A stretch of 64,000 nucleotides of DNA from Gordoniibacillus chartarius (GCF_042432825.1 NZ_JBHLWN010000098.1:62001-126000); one strand, 5' to 3'; counted from the stretch's first letter, positions 1-9,250 are shown. Notes: generated by a model from the sequence alone, not told the origin. Program-made: numbers and translations.

Positions 1-1086
1 AACAACTTCGTTTTTAGAGGTCCAGTGTCTGCGCATAGGGAAGAGGCAGGAAAACCGGGGTTCACAGGTGTGAGTTTTGCCGACAGGCTAGCAACTGTCG
101 GTTTTAGTAGCAGGGCAGCTTGGAAGGTGTATGAGAATGTCGCTTCCAATCAGGCTTCAGCGTTTACGTCGATTGATAACTTAATGAACATGCCGTATCA
201 TCGCACTCCAATGATGGATCCTGCTATAACGGAATTTGCCTTTGCACATAAAGGTGAAACTAGTGTGTTGACTTTCATTAGGCCCGCGTCAGGCACCGGC
301 CTTTCGGTTTACCCTTATGACGGGCAGAAAGATGTTCCTGTCAGTTTTTATGGACCATCGGAAAACCCAAATCCGCTAACTCAATTCGGCTTGGAAACTT
401 CCGGTTATATTGCGTCATACGCGGATATTGGTAACATATTCACAGACGTAACCGCATCCATGAAAGACAGTAAGGGCAACAGCCTTGAAATCTTCAAACT
501 GAAGGATAACCATACTTGGCACATCATCCCTAAGAACGAGTTAGCCCACGGCGAAACTTACACGGTAACGGTGCAGGGCAAAACTTGGTCGTTCACGACT
601 GTTTCGGATGGAACCACTCAACCCGCAACGCCAACCAAGCCGCCTGCGACGTCAGAGAACCCGCCTAGAAAGTTCAACGCCGACGATGTTGGAGTTCGTC
701 TTGAAGGCAGGTATATCGACTTGACTCCTAGAGCCAAAGTCATCAACGGCAGCACATTTATTCCTTTGCGTGGAGTATTTGAGTCTATGGGAGCCACCCT
801 TAAGTGGACTCCTGCACCTTCATCTGTTGTCGATTCCACTGGCAGGTCCAAAAAGCCTGAGTATCAAGGTATTGTGAACATTAGAAAAGGCGACACAGAG
901 ATCGAGATTTATATCGGCACCACTAGGGCGTTTATTAACGGTATTGAGGCCGCCTTATCGATTGCACCGTTCATCTCTGATGAAGGTGCCGCTTATGTCC
1001 CGCTAAGGTTCGCTTCCGAGGCTTTAGGCGCTGAGGTTTCATGGGAATCGGATACCTATACAGCAGTCATCGGCACAGCCCAATAA
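1..1086 (+). CDS. CAP/SCP-domain protein with C-terminal stalk domain (5' truncated)
   Basis: The reading frame is open to the window edge, so the N-terminus is missing and the GTG at 25 is probably internal. The first ~90 visible residues look like the second half of a CAP (SCP/PR-1) domain, with a HREEAGKPGFTG segment and an ENVASN-type motif. A ~100-residue Ig-like linker, a Thr/Pro-rich spacer (TTQPATPTKPPATSENPP) and a C-terminal 'copper amine oxidase N-terminal' stalk domain follow (FIPLRGVFESMGATLKW and YVPLRFASEALGAEVSW are its two signature strands). Family members are secreted, cell-wall-associated proteins of Paenibacillus and relatives. The enzymatic role of bacterial CAP domains is mostly unknown. 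Base composition is more AT-rich than the genes to the right. Confidence 0.8.
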   Translation, partial: NNFVFRGPVSAHREEAGKPGFTGVSFADRLATVGFSSRAAWKVYENVASNQASAFTSIDNLMNMPYHRTPMMDPAITEFAFAHKGETSVLTFIRPASGTGLSVYPYDGQKDVPVSFYGPSENPNPLTQFGLETSGYIASYADIGNIFTDVTASMKDSKGNSLEIFKLKDNHTWHIIPKNELAHGETYTVTVQGKTWSFTTVSDGTTQPATPTKPPATSENPPRKFNADDVGVRLEGRYIDLTPRAKVINGSTFIPLRGVFESMGATLKWTPAPSSVVDSTGRSKKPEYQGIVNIRKGDTEIEIYIGTTRAFINGIEAALSIAPFISDEGAAYVPLRFASEALGAEVSWESDTYTAVIGTAQ

Positions 1087-1189
1087 CCCCAATAACCTCA
1101 TTGACTCAGAGTCGGGCGCATGATGCGCTCGGCTAGTAATAACGGCCGAAGTAACGAATCCTTGTTCTACAAGCAAAGAAAGCGTGACA

Positions 1190-1220
1190 GGGCCCCCGCG
1201 GCAAAATCGCCGAAGGGCCC
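1190..1220. terminator. GGGCCC-flanked hairpin after the CAP gene
   Basis: GGGCCC (1190-1195) is repeated at 1215-1220, with GGC/GCC pairing inside. There is no T-run on either strand, so termination is only a guess. It lies between two convergent genes. Confidence 0.3.
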
Positions 1221-1238
1221 CGCTCTGCTCGAACCAGC

Positions 1239-1493
1239 TTACAGCCGGCAATTCGGAAACGGCAAAATATCCGCAATCTCGTCGAGTGCATAATGGAATG
1301 TCGCAAACTGGAACCCGTACAAATACTGCAGCACTTCCACCTGGCCTCTATCGACGTTGCAAATGACGCCGGACACTCCTTGGCCGTTGATCAAGCTGAT
1401 GCCTGCCGGCTGCCCCATCAACCGTTTCGCTTTAACCGCGAGGCCGGGCGGCTTCCCTCCTTGAAATGACCACGGATTCGTCGGATTACGCAT
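1239..1493 (-). CDS. Small hypothetical protein, 84 aa
   Basis: ATG at 1493 has a GAAGGGACGGG purine stretch about 8 nt upstream. The protein has no signal peptide or membrane segment. Its middle, GQPAGISLINGQGVSGVICN followed by EVLQYLYGFQFATFHY, alternates hydrophobic and small residues like a small beta-barrel (SH3/LSm-like), and it ends in a Pro-Phe-Pro-Asn-Cys tail. Short proteins of this look occur in spore-formers, but I cannot assign a family. It is convergent with the CAP gene and upstream of nothing obviously related, so the function is unknown. Confidence 0.55.
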   Translation of the reverse strand: MRNPTNPWSFQGGKPPGLAVKAKRLMGQPAGISLINGQGVSGVICNVDRGQVEVLQYLYGFQFATFHYALDEIADILPFPNCRL

Positions 1494-1602
1494 AATGGTT
1501 ATCCCGTCCCTTCATTACTGAGCATGATATGAGCCCAGTATATGCGGCGGGGGCTTAAAGGTTTCTACCTTTGGAAGCGGCGTAATACTAATCGATTTCA
1601 CC

Positions 1603-3054
1603 CTAAAGGCTGCGCAGAGCGCTGCCAAGTCTTGCAATGCCTTCTTCGATCAGATTGTCGTTGACCGAAGCATACGACAATCGCAAATACCCCTTCTCCG
1701 CACCGTAAATCAATCCGGGCATGACGATCACGCCGCTCCGTATGCATGCCTCAAACAGCTCTTTGTCCGGAACCGGCGAGCGGAGCTTGAGCCAGATGTA
1801 GAACCCTCCCTGGGGGGCGTTGGGCGCGAATCGGGCGGTGCAAGCTGCGGCATGCTTACGGATCGCCTCAAGCATGACGGCCCGGCGACGGGCAAGAGCA
1901 TCCGTCACAAACGCCAGATGGCTCTCTGCTTCGTCCGAAGCCAGCCATCTCTGCGCAAGCCGTTCCCCTGGATGACTCGTTGTGTAGCCCATGCGGCTTT
2001 TCGCTTCCGCCAGACGCTCGGCAATCGGGTAAGGCGCCGCGATCCAGCCTATTCGCATCCCTGGAGATACGGTTTTGGACAATGTGCCCAAGTAAATGAC
2101 CGACTGCTCGGCGCCGGGCAGCGCCCTAATCGGAGCCGGCAGAGAGGCTCCGGCGCTTAACGAAAGCCGGCCGTACGGATCATCCTCTACGATGGGCAGC
2201 CCCAGCTCCGTACACAGCTCAAGCAGACGCCGCCTGCGGGCAAGCGGCAGCGTCGTACCGGTCGGATTCTGATAGGTCGGATTGACGAACACCATCTTGA
2301 TCCGATGCCTCCGGAATAGCTCCGGCACGAGCTCCGGAATCAGACCGTGCTCGTCGACATCAAGCTTGACCATGCGGATTCCCGCCGGGGTAAAGACTTG
2401 CATCGCATACAGATACGACGGCCCTTCCACGGCAACGGTATCTCCAGGCTGCAACAGCGCCGAGACGATCAAATACAGCGCATGCTTGACTCCCGCGGTG
2501 ACGATCAGTTGGCCGGGAGCCGCCCCGATCGACAGCTGCCGGCCCAAATATGCAGACAATGTCTCGCGCAGCCAAGCATCCCCGCGGGAATTCGTCCAAT
2601 AGCTGAACGGCCTGTCATAGTCGATTTCCCCCGACAATTGGGCTAGGCGGGCAAGGGGCATCAAGTCCGGCGACAGCTCGCCAAGGCTCATATTGACGAT
2701 GCCGGGCAGCGAGAGCGCTTGGCCAATCCGCTTGTAGTACGGCTCCGCCGGATGGAACAAGCTGCCGCCGCCGTACCTCCGCCAGTTCGGCGCCTGTCTC
2801 TCCGAAGTGTCCCACAACAACTCGCTGACTCTCGTACCGCTTCCCTGAACCGATGTGATCAGCCCCCTCGCACGCAGCTCCTCATACGCCGCCGAGACTG
2901 TGCTGCGGTTGACGGCCAGCTGCAGCGCCAGCTCGCGCTCGGGCGGCAGCCTGTTCCCTGGGGGAAGCTCTCCGCTTACAATTTTCCGCTCGAAATAATG
3001 GACGATTTGATGATAACCCGGCTTTCCCGCGGATATCTCCAGCTTCCAGTTCAT
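1603..3054 (-). CDS. MocR/PdxR-type GntR-aminotransferase regulator
   Basis: This is a 483-residue fusion. An N-terminal GntR winged helix (residues ~10-75; PPERELALQLAVNRSTVSAAY is the recognition region) is followed by a fold-type I aminotransferase domain (~110-480). The aminotransferase part shows NPTYQNPTG, EDDPYGRL and the PLP-lysine segment GTLSKTVSPGMRIGW near residue 330. Such proteins use PLP or an amino-acid adduct as effector and activate or repress a divergent gene. The ATG at 3054 is chosen over the GTG four codons upstream because GAGGTGGGAG sits just before it. It is divergent from the PfpI-like gene, and the shared intergenic region carries direct repeats and a dyad, so that gene is the likely target. 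Confidence 0.9.
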   Translation of the reverse strand: MNWKLEISAGKPGYHQIVHYFERKIVSGELPPGNRLPPERELALQLAVNRSTVSAAYEELRARGLITSVQGSGTRVSELLWDTSERQAPNWRRYGGGSLFHPAEPYYKRIGQALSLPGIVNMSLGELSPDLMPLARLAQLSGEIDYDRPFSYWTNSRGDAWLRETLSAYLGRQLSIGAAPGQLIVTAGVKHALYLIVSALLQPGDTVAVEGPSYLYAMQVFTPAGIRMVKLDVDEHGLIPELVPELFRRHRIKMVFVNPTYQNPTGTTLPLARRRRLLELCTELGLPIVEDDPYGRLSLSAGASLPAPIRALPGAEQSVIYLGTLSKTVSPGMRIGWIAAPYPIAERLAEAKSRMGYTTSHPGERLAQRWLASDEAESHLAFVTDALARRRAVMLEAIRKHAAACTARFAPNAPQGGFYIWLKLRSPVPDKELFEACIRSGVIVMPGLIYGAEKGYLRLSYASVNDNLIEEGIARLGSALRSL

Positions 3055-3078
3055 CTGCGCTCCCACCTCTTAACGAAC

Positions 3079-3156
3079 AGTATAGCGGATCCATCAATTG
3101 GCTGGGCAACATTCTTCCAATTGGCCGATGCACATCATCATCCCGTCCGCTATACT
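3079..3156. promoter_or_regulatory. Divergent promoter/operator region with direct and inverted repeats
   Basis: CAATTGGC occurs twice in the same orientation (3095-3102 and 3118-3125, 23 bp start to start). Flanking these, AGTATAGCGGA (3079-3089) is inverted exactly at 3146-3156 as TCCGCTATACT, so a TATACT -10-like box faces outward toward each gene. MocR regulators of the GabR/PdxR type are known to bind pairs of direct repeats. Assignment to the adjacent MocR gene is inference. Confidence 0.5.
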
Positions 3157-3197
3157 GACGCCAAGTTCACAAAATTACGGAAGGCGGGGATGGAAGA

Positions 3198-3785
3198 ATG
3201 AAAATGGCTTTCGTATTGTTTGACGGATTGACGACGCTGGATGTTGTCGGTTTCTATGATGCGGTGACGCGGCTCCGGGTGATTGACCCGGATACGAACG
3301 TTTCGTGGGATTTTTGCGCATTGACCGAATGGGTTACGGACGACCGCGGCCTGACGATGAAGGCAAACCGGATCCAGCCCAACCTGGGCGAATACGACCT
3401 CGTGTTTGTGCCCGGAGGCTTCGCGACCAGACAATTGCGCTTTGATGACCGCTTCATCGGCTGGTTACGAACCGCAGAGAACGCGCCGCTGCTCGTGTCG
3501 GTTTGCACGGGAGCTCTGCTTCTCGGCGCATGCGGCTTTCTTGCCGGTAAAACGGCGACAACGAACCCTTCCGCATACGACCTGCTGCTTCCCTACTGCC
3601 GCGTGCTAGCCAAAAAACGGATCGTAAAAGATGGCGCCGTCATCACAGCGGGCGGGGTTGCCGCTTCGATCGATCTGGGATTGGCTGTAGCGGAGCACCT
3701 TACGGATACCGACACCGCGCTCAAAGTCCAGACCCTGATGGATTACCCTTATTACCGGCCGGGTCTTATGTTTACGGCGGTATAA
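3198..3785 (+). CDS. DJ-1/PfpI-family (GATase1-like) protein
   Basis: A 195-residue single-domain DJ-1/PfpI protein. It opens with KMAFVLFDGLTTLDVVGFYD, has VFVPGG near residue 70, and carries the nucleophile elbow VSVCTGALLLGA with Cys103. The following FLAGKTATTNPSAYDLL corresponds to the 'DG-ATTHW' segment of isonitrile-hydratase-like members, but the usual His-Trp is replaced by Asn-Pro, so the substrate may differ. The start at 3198 is preceded by GGCGGGGATGGAAGA. The neighbouring divergent MocR regulator suggests induction by an amine or PLP-linked metabolite (inference). It could be a hydratase, a glyoxalase III-like enzyme or a stress chaperone. Confidence 0.85.
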   Translation: MKMAFVLFDGLTTLDVVGFYDAVTRLRVIDPDTNVSWDFCALTEWVTDDRGLTMKANRIQPNLGEYDLVFVPGGFATRQLRFDDRFIGWLRTAENAPLLVSVCTGALLLGACGFLAGKTATTNPSAYDLLLPYCRVLAKKRIVKDGAVITAGGVAASIDLGLAVAEHLTDTDTALKVQTLMDYPYYRPGLMFTAV

Positions 3786-3786
3786 G

Positions 3787-4656
3787 TCATATCGGCTTGT
3801 TCCCAAGCCCGTATCCGCTGACGAAATAATCGATCGTCTCCTGCTCGTACTCGTTCAGCTCTCTCGACAGCTCTTGCGCGTATGCGGCGGCGATCCGACT
3901 CCGGTCCCCCCCGAATTGCTCGGTACAGCCGGCAATCGCCCGCAGCAGCGCAGCCTCCTGCCGATACTCCTCCTTCGACGTTAGTCCGCCGTGCGACCAT
4001 ATATACACCTCTGCATCGAACGCATCCAGCCGGTCCAGCAGCTCGACAGTTCCGCGCGGCGTATAGTTTCGCTGCGGCGCGTGAATGTCGGGGCATAAGC
4101 AGTCGGCAAGGAATAATAGCTTCTCCTCAGGAATGTAGACGACGCTGGAATCCGCGGCATGATCGCCGCCGACATGCTGCAGCACGCACGTTACGCCGCC
4201 AAGATCCACCTCAAGCCGGTCCGTAAACGTCATGCGCGTTTCCACGAGGGCGATTTCCCGCTCTTGCCCGAATTCCTTCCTGATCGCATCGATCGAGTGC
4301 TGCGTCACCGTCCAGGACCGGGCCCGTTCCTCGAGAGCCTCGTCCGACCAGGACAGCCCAATTTGTCCGGCTATCTTCTCGCGCGTATGTGCAGATGAGA
4401 CCGAAAGAACACCTTCCAGTGCCGATAAGCCAAAAATGTGATCCCAGTGCGCATGCGTCAGCACGACCATATCCGGCTCCGCAACGTTCTGTCCGGCAAG
4501 CGCCTTCAAGAATTCGCGGGCATGCGCCGGCGAATTGCCTGCATCGATCATCAGCGTCCGCTCTGTGCCGACCACCATCCCAAGGATGGGGCGGTCGGTT
4601 TCCCCCACCGGGGTGTAGTACCAGAAACGGTCGCTTATTTTCATGAGATGGTGCAT
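3787..4656 (-). CDS. Metallo-beta-lactamase-fold hydrolase
   Basis: A 289-residue MBL-fold protein with the metal motif THAHWDH (His68, His70, Asp72, His73), VLQHVGGDHAADSSVV for the third histidine, and a C-terminal SHGG. The length fits the glyoxalase II/RNase Z-like hydrolase group. No substrate can be deduced. ATG 4656 is chosen because GTGGAGGAAACTGG lies directly upstream; an in-frame start 12 codons earlier has no comparable site. It ends one base after the PfpI gene, tail to tail. Confidence 0.85.
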   Translation of the reverse strand: MHHLMKISDRFWYYTPVGETDRPILGMVVGTERTLMIDAGNSPAHAREFLKALAGQNVAEPDMVVLTHAHWDHIFGLSALEGVLSVSSAHTREKIAGQIGLSWSDEALEERARSWTVTQHSIDAIRKEFGQEREIALVETRMTFTDRLEVDLGGVTCVLQHVGGDHAADSSVVYIPEEKLLFLADCLCPDIHAPQRNYTPRGTVELLDRLDAFDAEVYIWSHGGLTSKEEYRQEAALLRAIAGCTEQFGGDRSRIAAAYAQELSRELNEYEQETIDYFVSGYGLGNKPI

Positions 4657-4836
4657 CCAGTTTCCTCCACGTTCCCGCCAAGCCGTAATCAATCATGGAA
4701 GCCTGGCGATCCTCTTGCTATAATAGCACCATCTAAACCTTGTATATAGAGTAGGATTATAGAGATGCCGGCCGCCGCCGCACGCCGGGCGAGCCCATCG
4801 CAGGCGGCAGCCTTCGAGTCAAAGGAGACTATCGGA

Positions 4837-5601
4837 ATGAAGCTGATTTCATGGAATGTGAACGGTATCCGGGCATGTGTAAACAAAGGCATGCTCGACT
4901 ACTTCAAAGAGCAGGACCCGGACGTATTCTGCGTTCAGGAGACGAAGCTGCAAGCTGGACAGCTGGATCTCGAGCTCGGCGACGACTATGTTCAATATTG
5001 GAACTACGCGGAGAAGAAAGGATACTCCGGCACCGCCGTGTTCACGAAGCGGAAGCCGCTTACGGTGCGCTACGGTCTGGAAGAGAACAGCGAGCCGGAA
5101 GGCCGGGTACTGACGCTTGAGTTCGAGGATTTTTATCTCGTGAATGTGTATACGCCGAACGCCAAACGTGACTTATCCCGGCTGCCGTACCGGCTGGAAT
5201 GGGAGGATCGGTTCCTGGCTTATTTGCATCAGCTGGACGCCGGGAAGCCGGTCGTCGTCTGCGGCGACCTGAATGTGGCTCATGAGGAGATCGACCTGAA
5301 GAATGCCAAATCAAACCGCGGCAATTCCGGGTTCACCGACGAGGAGCGGGCGAAAATGACGCGTCTGCTCGAATCCGGCTTCGTCGACACGTTCCGTCAT
5401 CTGTGTCCGGACCGGACTGACGCCTATACGTGGTGGTCGCAAATGCCGAAGGTTCGGGAGCGGAATGTCGGGTGGCGGATCGACTACTTCCTCATGTCCT
5501 CCCGCATGACGCCGAAGCTGGTCGATTCGCGGATTGACGCGGAAGTGCTCGGCAGCGATCATTGTCCGGTTGTGCTGCTGCTGGAGGACGCTGCGGAATA
5601 A
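4837..5601 (+). CDS. exoA: Exodeoxyribonuclease III / AP endonuclease
   Basis: A 254-residue member of the ExoIII/APE1 phosphodiesterase family of base excision repair, cutting at abasic sites and degrading 3' ends. Diagnostic motifs are all present: MKLISWNVNGIRA at the N-terminus, VQETKLQ with catalytic Glu35, the YTPN segment, GDLNVAHEEIDLKN, and terminal GSDHCPV. ATG 4837 is set by AAAGGAG eight to nine nucleotides upstream, and 24 upstream in-frame codons are discarded. It is monocistronic and ends at a bidirectional hairpin. Confidence 0.95.
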   Translation: MKLISWNVNGIRACVNKGMLDYFKEQDPDVFCVQETKLQAGQLDLELGDDYVQYWNYAEKKGYSGTAVFTKRKPLTVRYGLEENSEPEGRVLTLEFEDFYLVNVYTPNAKRDLSRLPYRLEWEDRFLAYLHQLDAGKPVVVCGDLNVAHEEIDLKNAKSNRGNSGFTDEERAKMTRLLESGFVDTFRHLCPDRTDAYTWWSQMPKVRERNVGWRIDYFLMSSRMTPKLVDSRIDAEVLGSDHCPVVLLLEDAAE

Positions 5602-5643
5602 CGCGGTGCGCAGCGGTACGCTGTGCCGCCCCTATACACATAT

Positions 5644-5680
5644 AAAGACGAGGTTACCCTCAACGGGAGGCCTCGTCTTT
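5644..5680. terminator. Bidirectional terminator exoA / chemoreceptor
   Basis: Perfect 10-bp stem AAAGACGAGG (5644-5653) / CCTCGTCTTT (5671-5680) between convergent genes. The A/T ends of the stem serve as U-tracts in either direction. Confidence 0.8.
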
Positions 5681-5696
5681 CATTACGCCTGAATCT

Positions 5697-7166
5697 TTAT
5701 GCCGTTCGGGCGGACGTCAGCTTCGTCAGCTCCGTCACCAGCTCATCCAGCTGTCCGATGCTCGATACGATATCGCGGACCTGATGGTTCTGCACGTCCA
5801 TGCTGGCGAGAATTTGCTGCACGGAGGCGCTGAGCTGCTCGGTCACTCCGGAGATCGACGTCACTTCGTCGACAATTTGCACGGAGGCGTCGCGGACCGA
5901 TTGGGTTCTGCCCTGCATGTCCGCCGCTTGATCGACAACCTTCTTCGTATTTTCCTGAATCTGCTCAAACAGCTCCTTCGCGCGGAACACCGATTGCTTG
6001 CTCTCGCCGATTGCGCCTTTTCCCTGCCCGATCTGCTGCGTTAAGGTTCCGGTCGTTTGGCGGATATCCTGAATAATCGTCGAGATGTTCTCGGCGGACT
6101 GACGCGAATTCTCCGCCAGCTTGCGCACCTCGCTCGATACGACGGCGAAGCCCCGTCCATGCTCGCCCGCTCGGGACGCTTCGATGGCCGCATTCAGCGC
6201 CAGCAGATTCGTCTGATTGGCCATGTCCGTAATTTCCGCCAGCATTGCGGCAATCGTCTCGCTCTGTTCGTTCAGCCGATCCATCGACAGCGTAATTGCC
6301 TCCATCACATGGTCAACGTGCTCCATGCGCTGCGTCAGATCCCGTACCTGCACGCTGCCCTGCTCCGTATACGACGCCGTATGCTCCGATAGGGAGCGCA
6401 TGTCCTGGGAGCTTCGAGCAACCACTTGTATGCCGTCATTCGAATGGTGCAGCGACTCGTTGATGTCCGCAACGCTGGCAGCCTGCTGCTCTACACCTCT
6501 GGCCGCTTCGGAGAACGAGGTGCTGACCTCCTGGGTGATGTCGCCGGTTTTGCGGACGTTTTCCTTCAAATGATGGCTGAACGCCTGCAGCGTCTGAACG
6601 GCCTCGCTGATTTGCCGGAGCATGTCTTCCGTAGCGATGCGCGACCGCTCCGCCTCCGCTGTCCGCTCCTCCGAACGGAGGAACAGCTTGACGTTCAACT
6701 GCGTCACCAGCGTAAACAGCCCGTAGACCATCAGCAGCAAAAAGTTGGAAACGAGAATATCCGCTCCCGGGTCCGGTGCAGAGTACGTAACCCCTTTCAC
6801 TGCAATGAAATAATTGACAGCCGCCAAGGATACAATGCCCTGCAGAAGAATAAGGCGGACGCTCGGATATACCATCAGCGTCGCTCCCCCAAGGGCGAAC
6901 GTCAACAAGCTGCTGCCGCCGCCCTCCCCCGCGCTGGTTGCGACCGTGGCCATATTCATGACTAACAGAAAATACGGCAGCACCCGAATCATCATCTTCC
7001 GCCAATGAAGGATCCCGAACACTGCACAAAACCCGAAAATAATGAAGAGCGTTACAAGCGAGCTGTGCTGTGAGATGATCAGAAATCCGCTGATTAACGT
7101 GATTGCTGCGAAAATGATGAATACGATCCGGTTGCGTTCATGGATGACTTGCTCCATTCTTGTCAC
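5697..7166 (-). CDS. Methyl-accepting chemotaxis protein, polytopic sensor, no HAMP seen
   Basis: 489 residues. The first ~170 contain about six hydrophobic segments (for example RIVFIIFAAITLISGFLIIS and ILVSNFLLLMVYGLFTLV) and no sizeable extracellular domain. The rest is the coiled-coil MCP signalling domain, whose hairpin tip reads QTNLLALNAAIEASRAGEHG. No HAMP domain is visible between membrane part and coil. Such receptors sense within or near the membrane and signal to CheA/CheW. GTG 7166 is preferred because AAAGGAG lies 8 nt upstream, against 17 nt for the internal ATG. It is divergent from a second, classical receptor. Confidence 0.9.
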   Translation of the reverse strand: MTRMEQVIHERNRIVFIIFAAITLISGFLIISQHSSLVTLFIIFGFCAVFGILHWRKMMIRVLPYFLLVMNMATVATSAGEGGGSSLLTFALGGATLMVYPSVRLILLQGIVSLAAVNYFIAVKGVTYSAPDPGADILVSNFLLLMVYGLFTLVTQLNVKLFLRSEERTAEAERSRIATEDMLRQISEAVQTLQAFSHHLKENVRKTGDITQEVSTSFSEAARGVEQQAASVADINESLHHSNDGIQVVARSSQDMRSLSEHTASYTEQGSVQVRDLTQRMEHVDHVMEAITLSMDRLNEQSETIAAMLAEITDMANQTNLLALNAAIEASRAGEHGRGFAVVSSEVRKLAENSRQSAENISTIIQDIRQTTGTLTQQIGQGKGAIGESKQSVFRAKELFEQIQENTKKVVDQAADMQGRTQSVRDASVQIVDEVTSISGVTEQLSASVQQILASMDVQNHQVRDIVSSIGQLDELVTELTKLTSARTA

Positions 7167-7410
7167 GGCAATGGCTCCTTTGCTCGATAGATGATTGTAT
7201 GATTCTTGGCAGTACGCTTACACTCCTCCATAGATCGATATATAGAACATATTTTACAGCGCTTACACAATCCATGTTAGAATCAGTTCCTTCATTATTC
7301 GACAATCTTAATAATTCCCCAATAGTACTCTAACATCCGGATAATACTCGACTGGTACATTGGAACTATATCGCGCCAATATTTTCAATCCTATTGAAAG
7401 GATGTTCCGC

Positions 7411-9186
7411 TTGACTACTATTCGTACGGTTCTCCTGACGCTATGGAAGAAAGTTCGCTCCGTTCGCCTTACCCTCGGCAAGAAGCTCTTCTCCGGCTTC
7501 CTCATCGTGATCATTCTGACCAGCGCCGTCGGTGCGATCGGTATCAACAACATGCAGCAGATGCAAAATAAAACGACCGAGATCAGCGGGCAATGGCTGC
7601 CAGGCGTTGAGTCGATCAACAACATCAGCTTTTTGGCGGAACGCGCTCACTCCCTTCATATCCTCCAGCTCCAAGTCGCCGACCCTTCAGCCAAACAAAG
7701 TGCCGCCACACAGGCTCTTGCAGCGGTCAATAACGTGGATGAGCAGCTCAAGGTTTACTCCGCCATGATCCGGGACGAGCAGGAGCAGCGCAACTATGAC
7801 GCTTTCAAAGCGCAATGGGACAAATACAAGAGCTTCCAGCCGGCGTTCGCCGCTTTGTCGGCGGATGTCGACCTGCTCAAAGGCTCCGGCGCCAAGAGTG
7901 CCGAGGTTACGAAGCTGCTTACCGAGTCCGAGAAAGTATTTAACGGACTTCACACCTATCTGGACGCCCTGGTCAAAATCAAGCATGAAGGCGCCGTACA
8001 AGCGTCCGCCGACAGCGCCGCCATCTTCGTTTCGGTGCGCTCGCTGATGCTGTACGGCCTGCTGGCTTCCGCTGCAGCGGGGCTGCTGCTGTCTCTGTTC
8101 ATTACGCGGAGCATTGCGCGGCCGGTCCGCATCGTACGGCGTGCACTGCTGGAAATTGCGACCGGCCGTCTCCATGAAACCGACATCGTCGTCAAGAGCA
8201 ACGACGAAATCGGGGAGCTCGTCAGCTCCCTCAACCGGATGAAGGCCAATTTACGGCAAATGCTGAGCGGCATCCAGCAAGCAGCGGCAACCGTCACCGC
8301 CTCATCCGACGCCCTGTTCGCCTCCTCCGCGGAAACTTCCCAGGCTTCCTATCAAGTGGCCGAGGAGATGCAGAAGCTGGCTGCCGGAGCCGACACCCAG
8401 GTTCGCATCTCTTCGGAAACGAACGAGGCCATGGAGCAAATGTCGAGCGGCGTACAGCGAATTGCGGAAACGTCCTCCGACGTGTCCGAAGTATCGCAAA
8501 TCGCCTACCGCGAGGCACGGCAAGGGGAGGTCTCCCTGCTTACGCTGGCAGACCATATGACCGACATGTCGGGCGTTGTGCAGCGCACCGATGATACGAT
8601 CCGCAAACTGGAGGCCGAATCGCAGGAAATTGAGCAGATCGTTCAATTCATTCGCGAGATTGCTTCCCAAACGAGTCTTCTCTCGCTGAACGCCTCGATC
8701 GAGGCGGCGCGTGCCGGAGAGCTCGGCCGCGGCTTTGCCGTCGTCGCCGGCGAGGTCAAGAAGCTGTCGGAGCAGTCGGCGGAAGCATCGGAACGAATCG
8801 CAACGCGGATTGCCAAGATGAAGAAAAATACGTTGTCCGCGGTAACCTCCATGGATGAATGCCTCCTGGGCGTCATGCGGAACAAGGAAGTCGTCCAGGC
8901 GGCCCGCGAATCGTTCCAGCGGATCGTTGCATCTGTAGAACAAGTCTCCGACAAAATTCAAGAAGTCGCTGCGGCCGCACAGCAGATGGCTGCAGGAACG
9001 GAGGAAATCGCCGCCTCCGCAGCCGACAACAGCTCGGTCGCCCGCAGCTCCGCGCTGTATGCGCAGAATGCGGCCGAAACCGCCCAGCAGCAGCTGCTAT
9101 CTATCGAACAAATCGCTGCGGCGGCAGCTACGTTGAAAGATACCGCGCATCAGCTGGCGGAGGAAGCGAAGAAGTTCGATCTATAA
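7411..9186 (+). CDS. Methyl-accepting chemotaxis protein (4HB-HAMP type)
   Basis: About 591 residues. TM1 (TLGKKLFSGFLIVIILTSAV) is followed by an extracytoplasmic four-helix-bundle sensor (~residues 45-205), TM2 (LMLYGLLASAAAGLLLSLFI), a HAMP domain starting RSIARPVRIVRRALLEIA, and a signalling coil with tip QTSLLSLNASIEAARAGELG. The start is uncertain. A TTG at 7411 has GAAAGG eight nucleotides upstream and is preferred over ATG 7402 (overlaps the RBS) and TTG 7360 (no RBS). Ligand unknown. It ends at a strong hairpin. Confidence 0.9.
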   Translation: MTTIRTVLLTLWKKVRSVRLTLGKKLFSGFLIVIILTSAVGAIGINNMQQMQNKTTEISGQWLPGVESINNISFLAERAHSLHILQLQVADPSAKQSAATQALAAVNNVDEQLKVYSAMIRDEQEQRNYDAFKAQWDKYKSFQPAFAALSADVDLLKGSGAKSAEVTKLLTESEKVFNGLHTYLDALVKIKHEGAVQASADSAAIFVSVRSLMLYGLLASAAAGLLLSLFITRSIARPVRIVRRALLEIATGRLHETDIVVKSNDEIGELVSSLNRMKANLRQMLSGIQQAAATVTASSDALFASSAETSQASYQVAEEMQKLAAGADTQVRISSETNEAMEQMSSGVQRIAETSSDVSEVSQIAYREARQGEVSLLTLADHMTDMSGVVQRTDDTIRKLEAESQEIEQIVQFIREIASQTSLLSLNASIEAARAGELGRGFAVVAGEVKKLSEQSAEASERIATRIAKMKKNTLSAVTSMDECLLGVMRNKEVVQAARESFQRIVASVEQVSDKIQEVAAAAQQMAAGTEEIAASAADNSSVARSSALYAQNAAETAQQQLLSIEQIAAAAATLKDTAHQLAEEAKKFDL

Positions 9187-9204
9187 ACCCCGGTTAGACG
9201 CAAG

Positions 9205-9238
9205 AGAGCCGCAGCCCCTGTCGGGACTGCGGCTCTTT
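9205..9238. terminator. Terminator between convergent MCP and MerR genes
   Basis: Perfect 10-bp stem AGAGCCGCAG (9205-9214) / CTGCGGCTCT (9227-9236) followed by TT on the plus strand. Confidence 0.75.
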
Positions 9239-9250
9239 CCGCTGGACCTG

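Noticed and set aside
7250..7285. Promoter pair TTTACA...TTAGAA upstream of the second chemoreceptor
   Set aside because: Spacing is 18-19 bp with poor boxes, not better than chance in this AT-rich gap.
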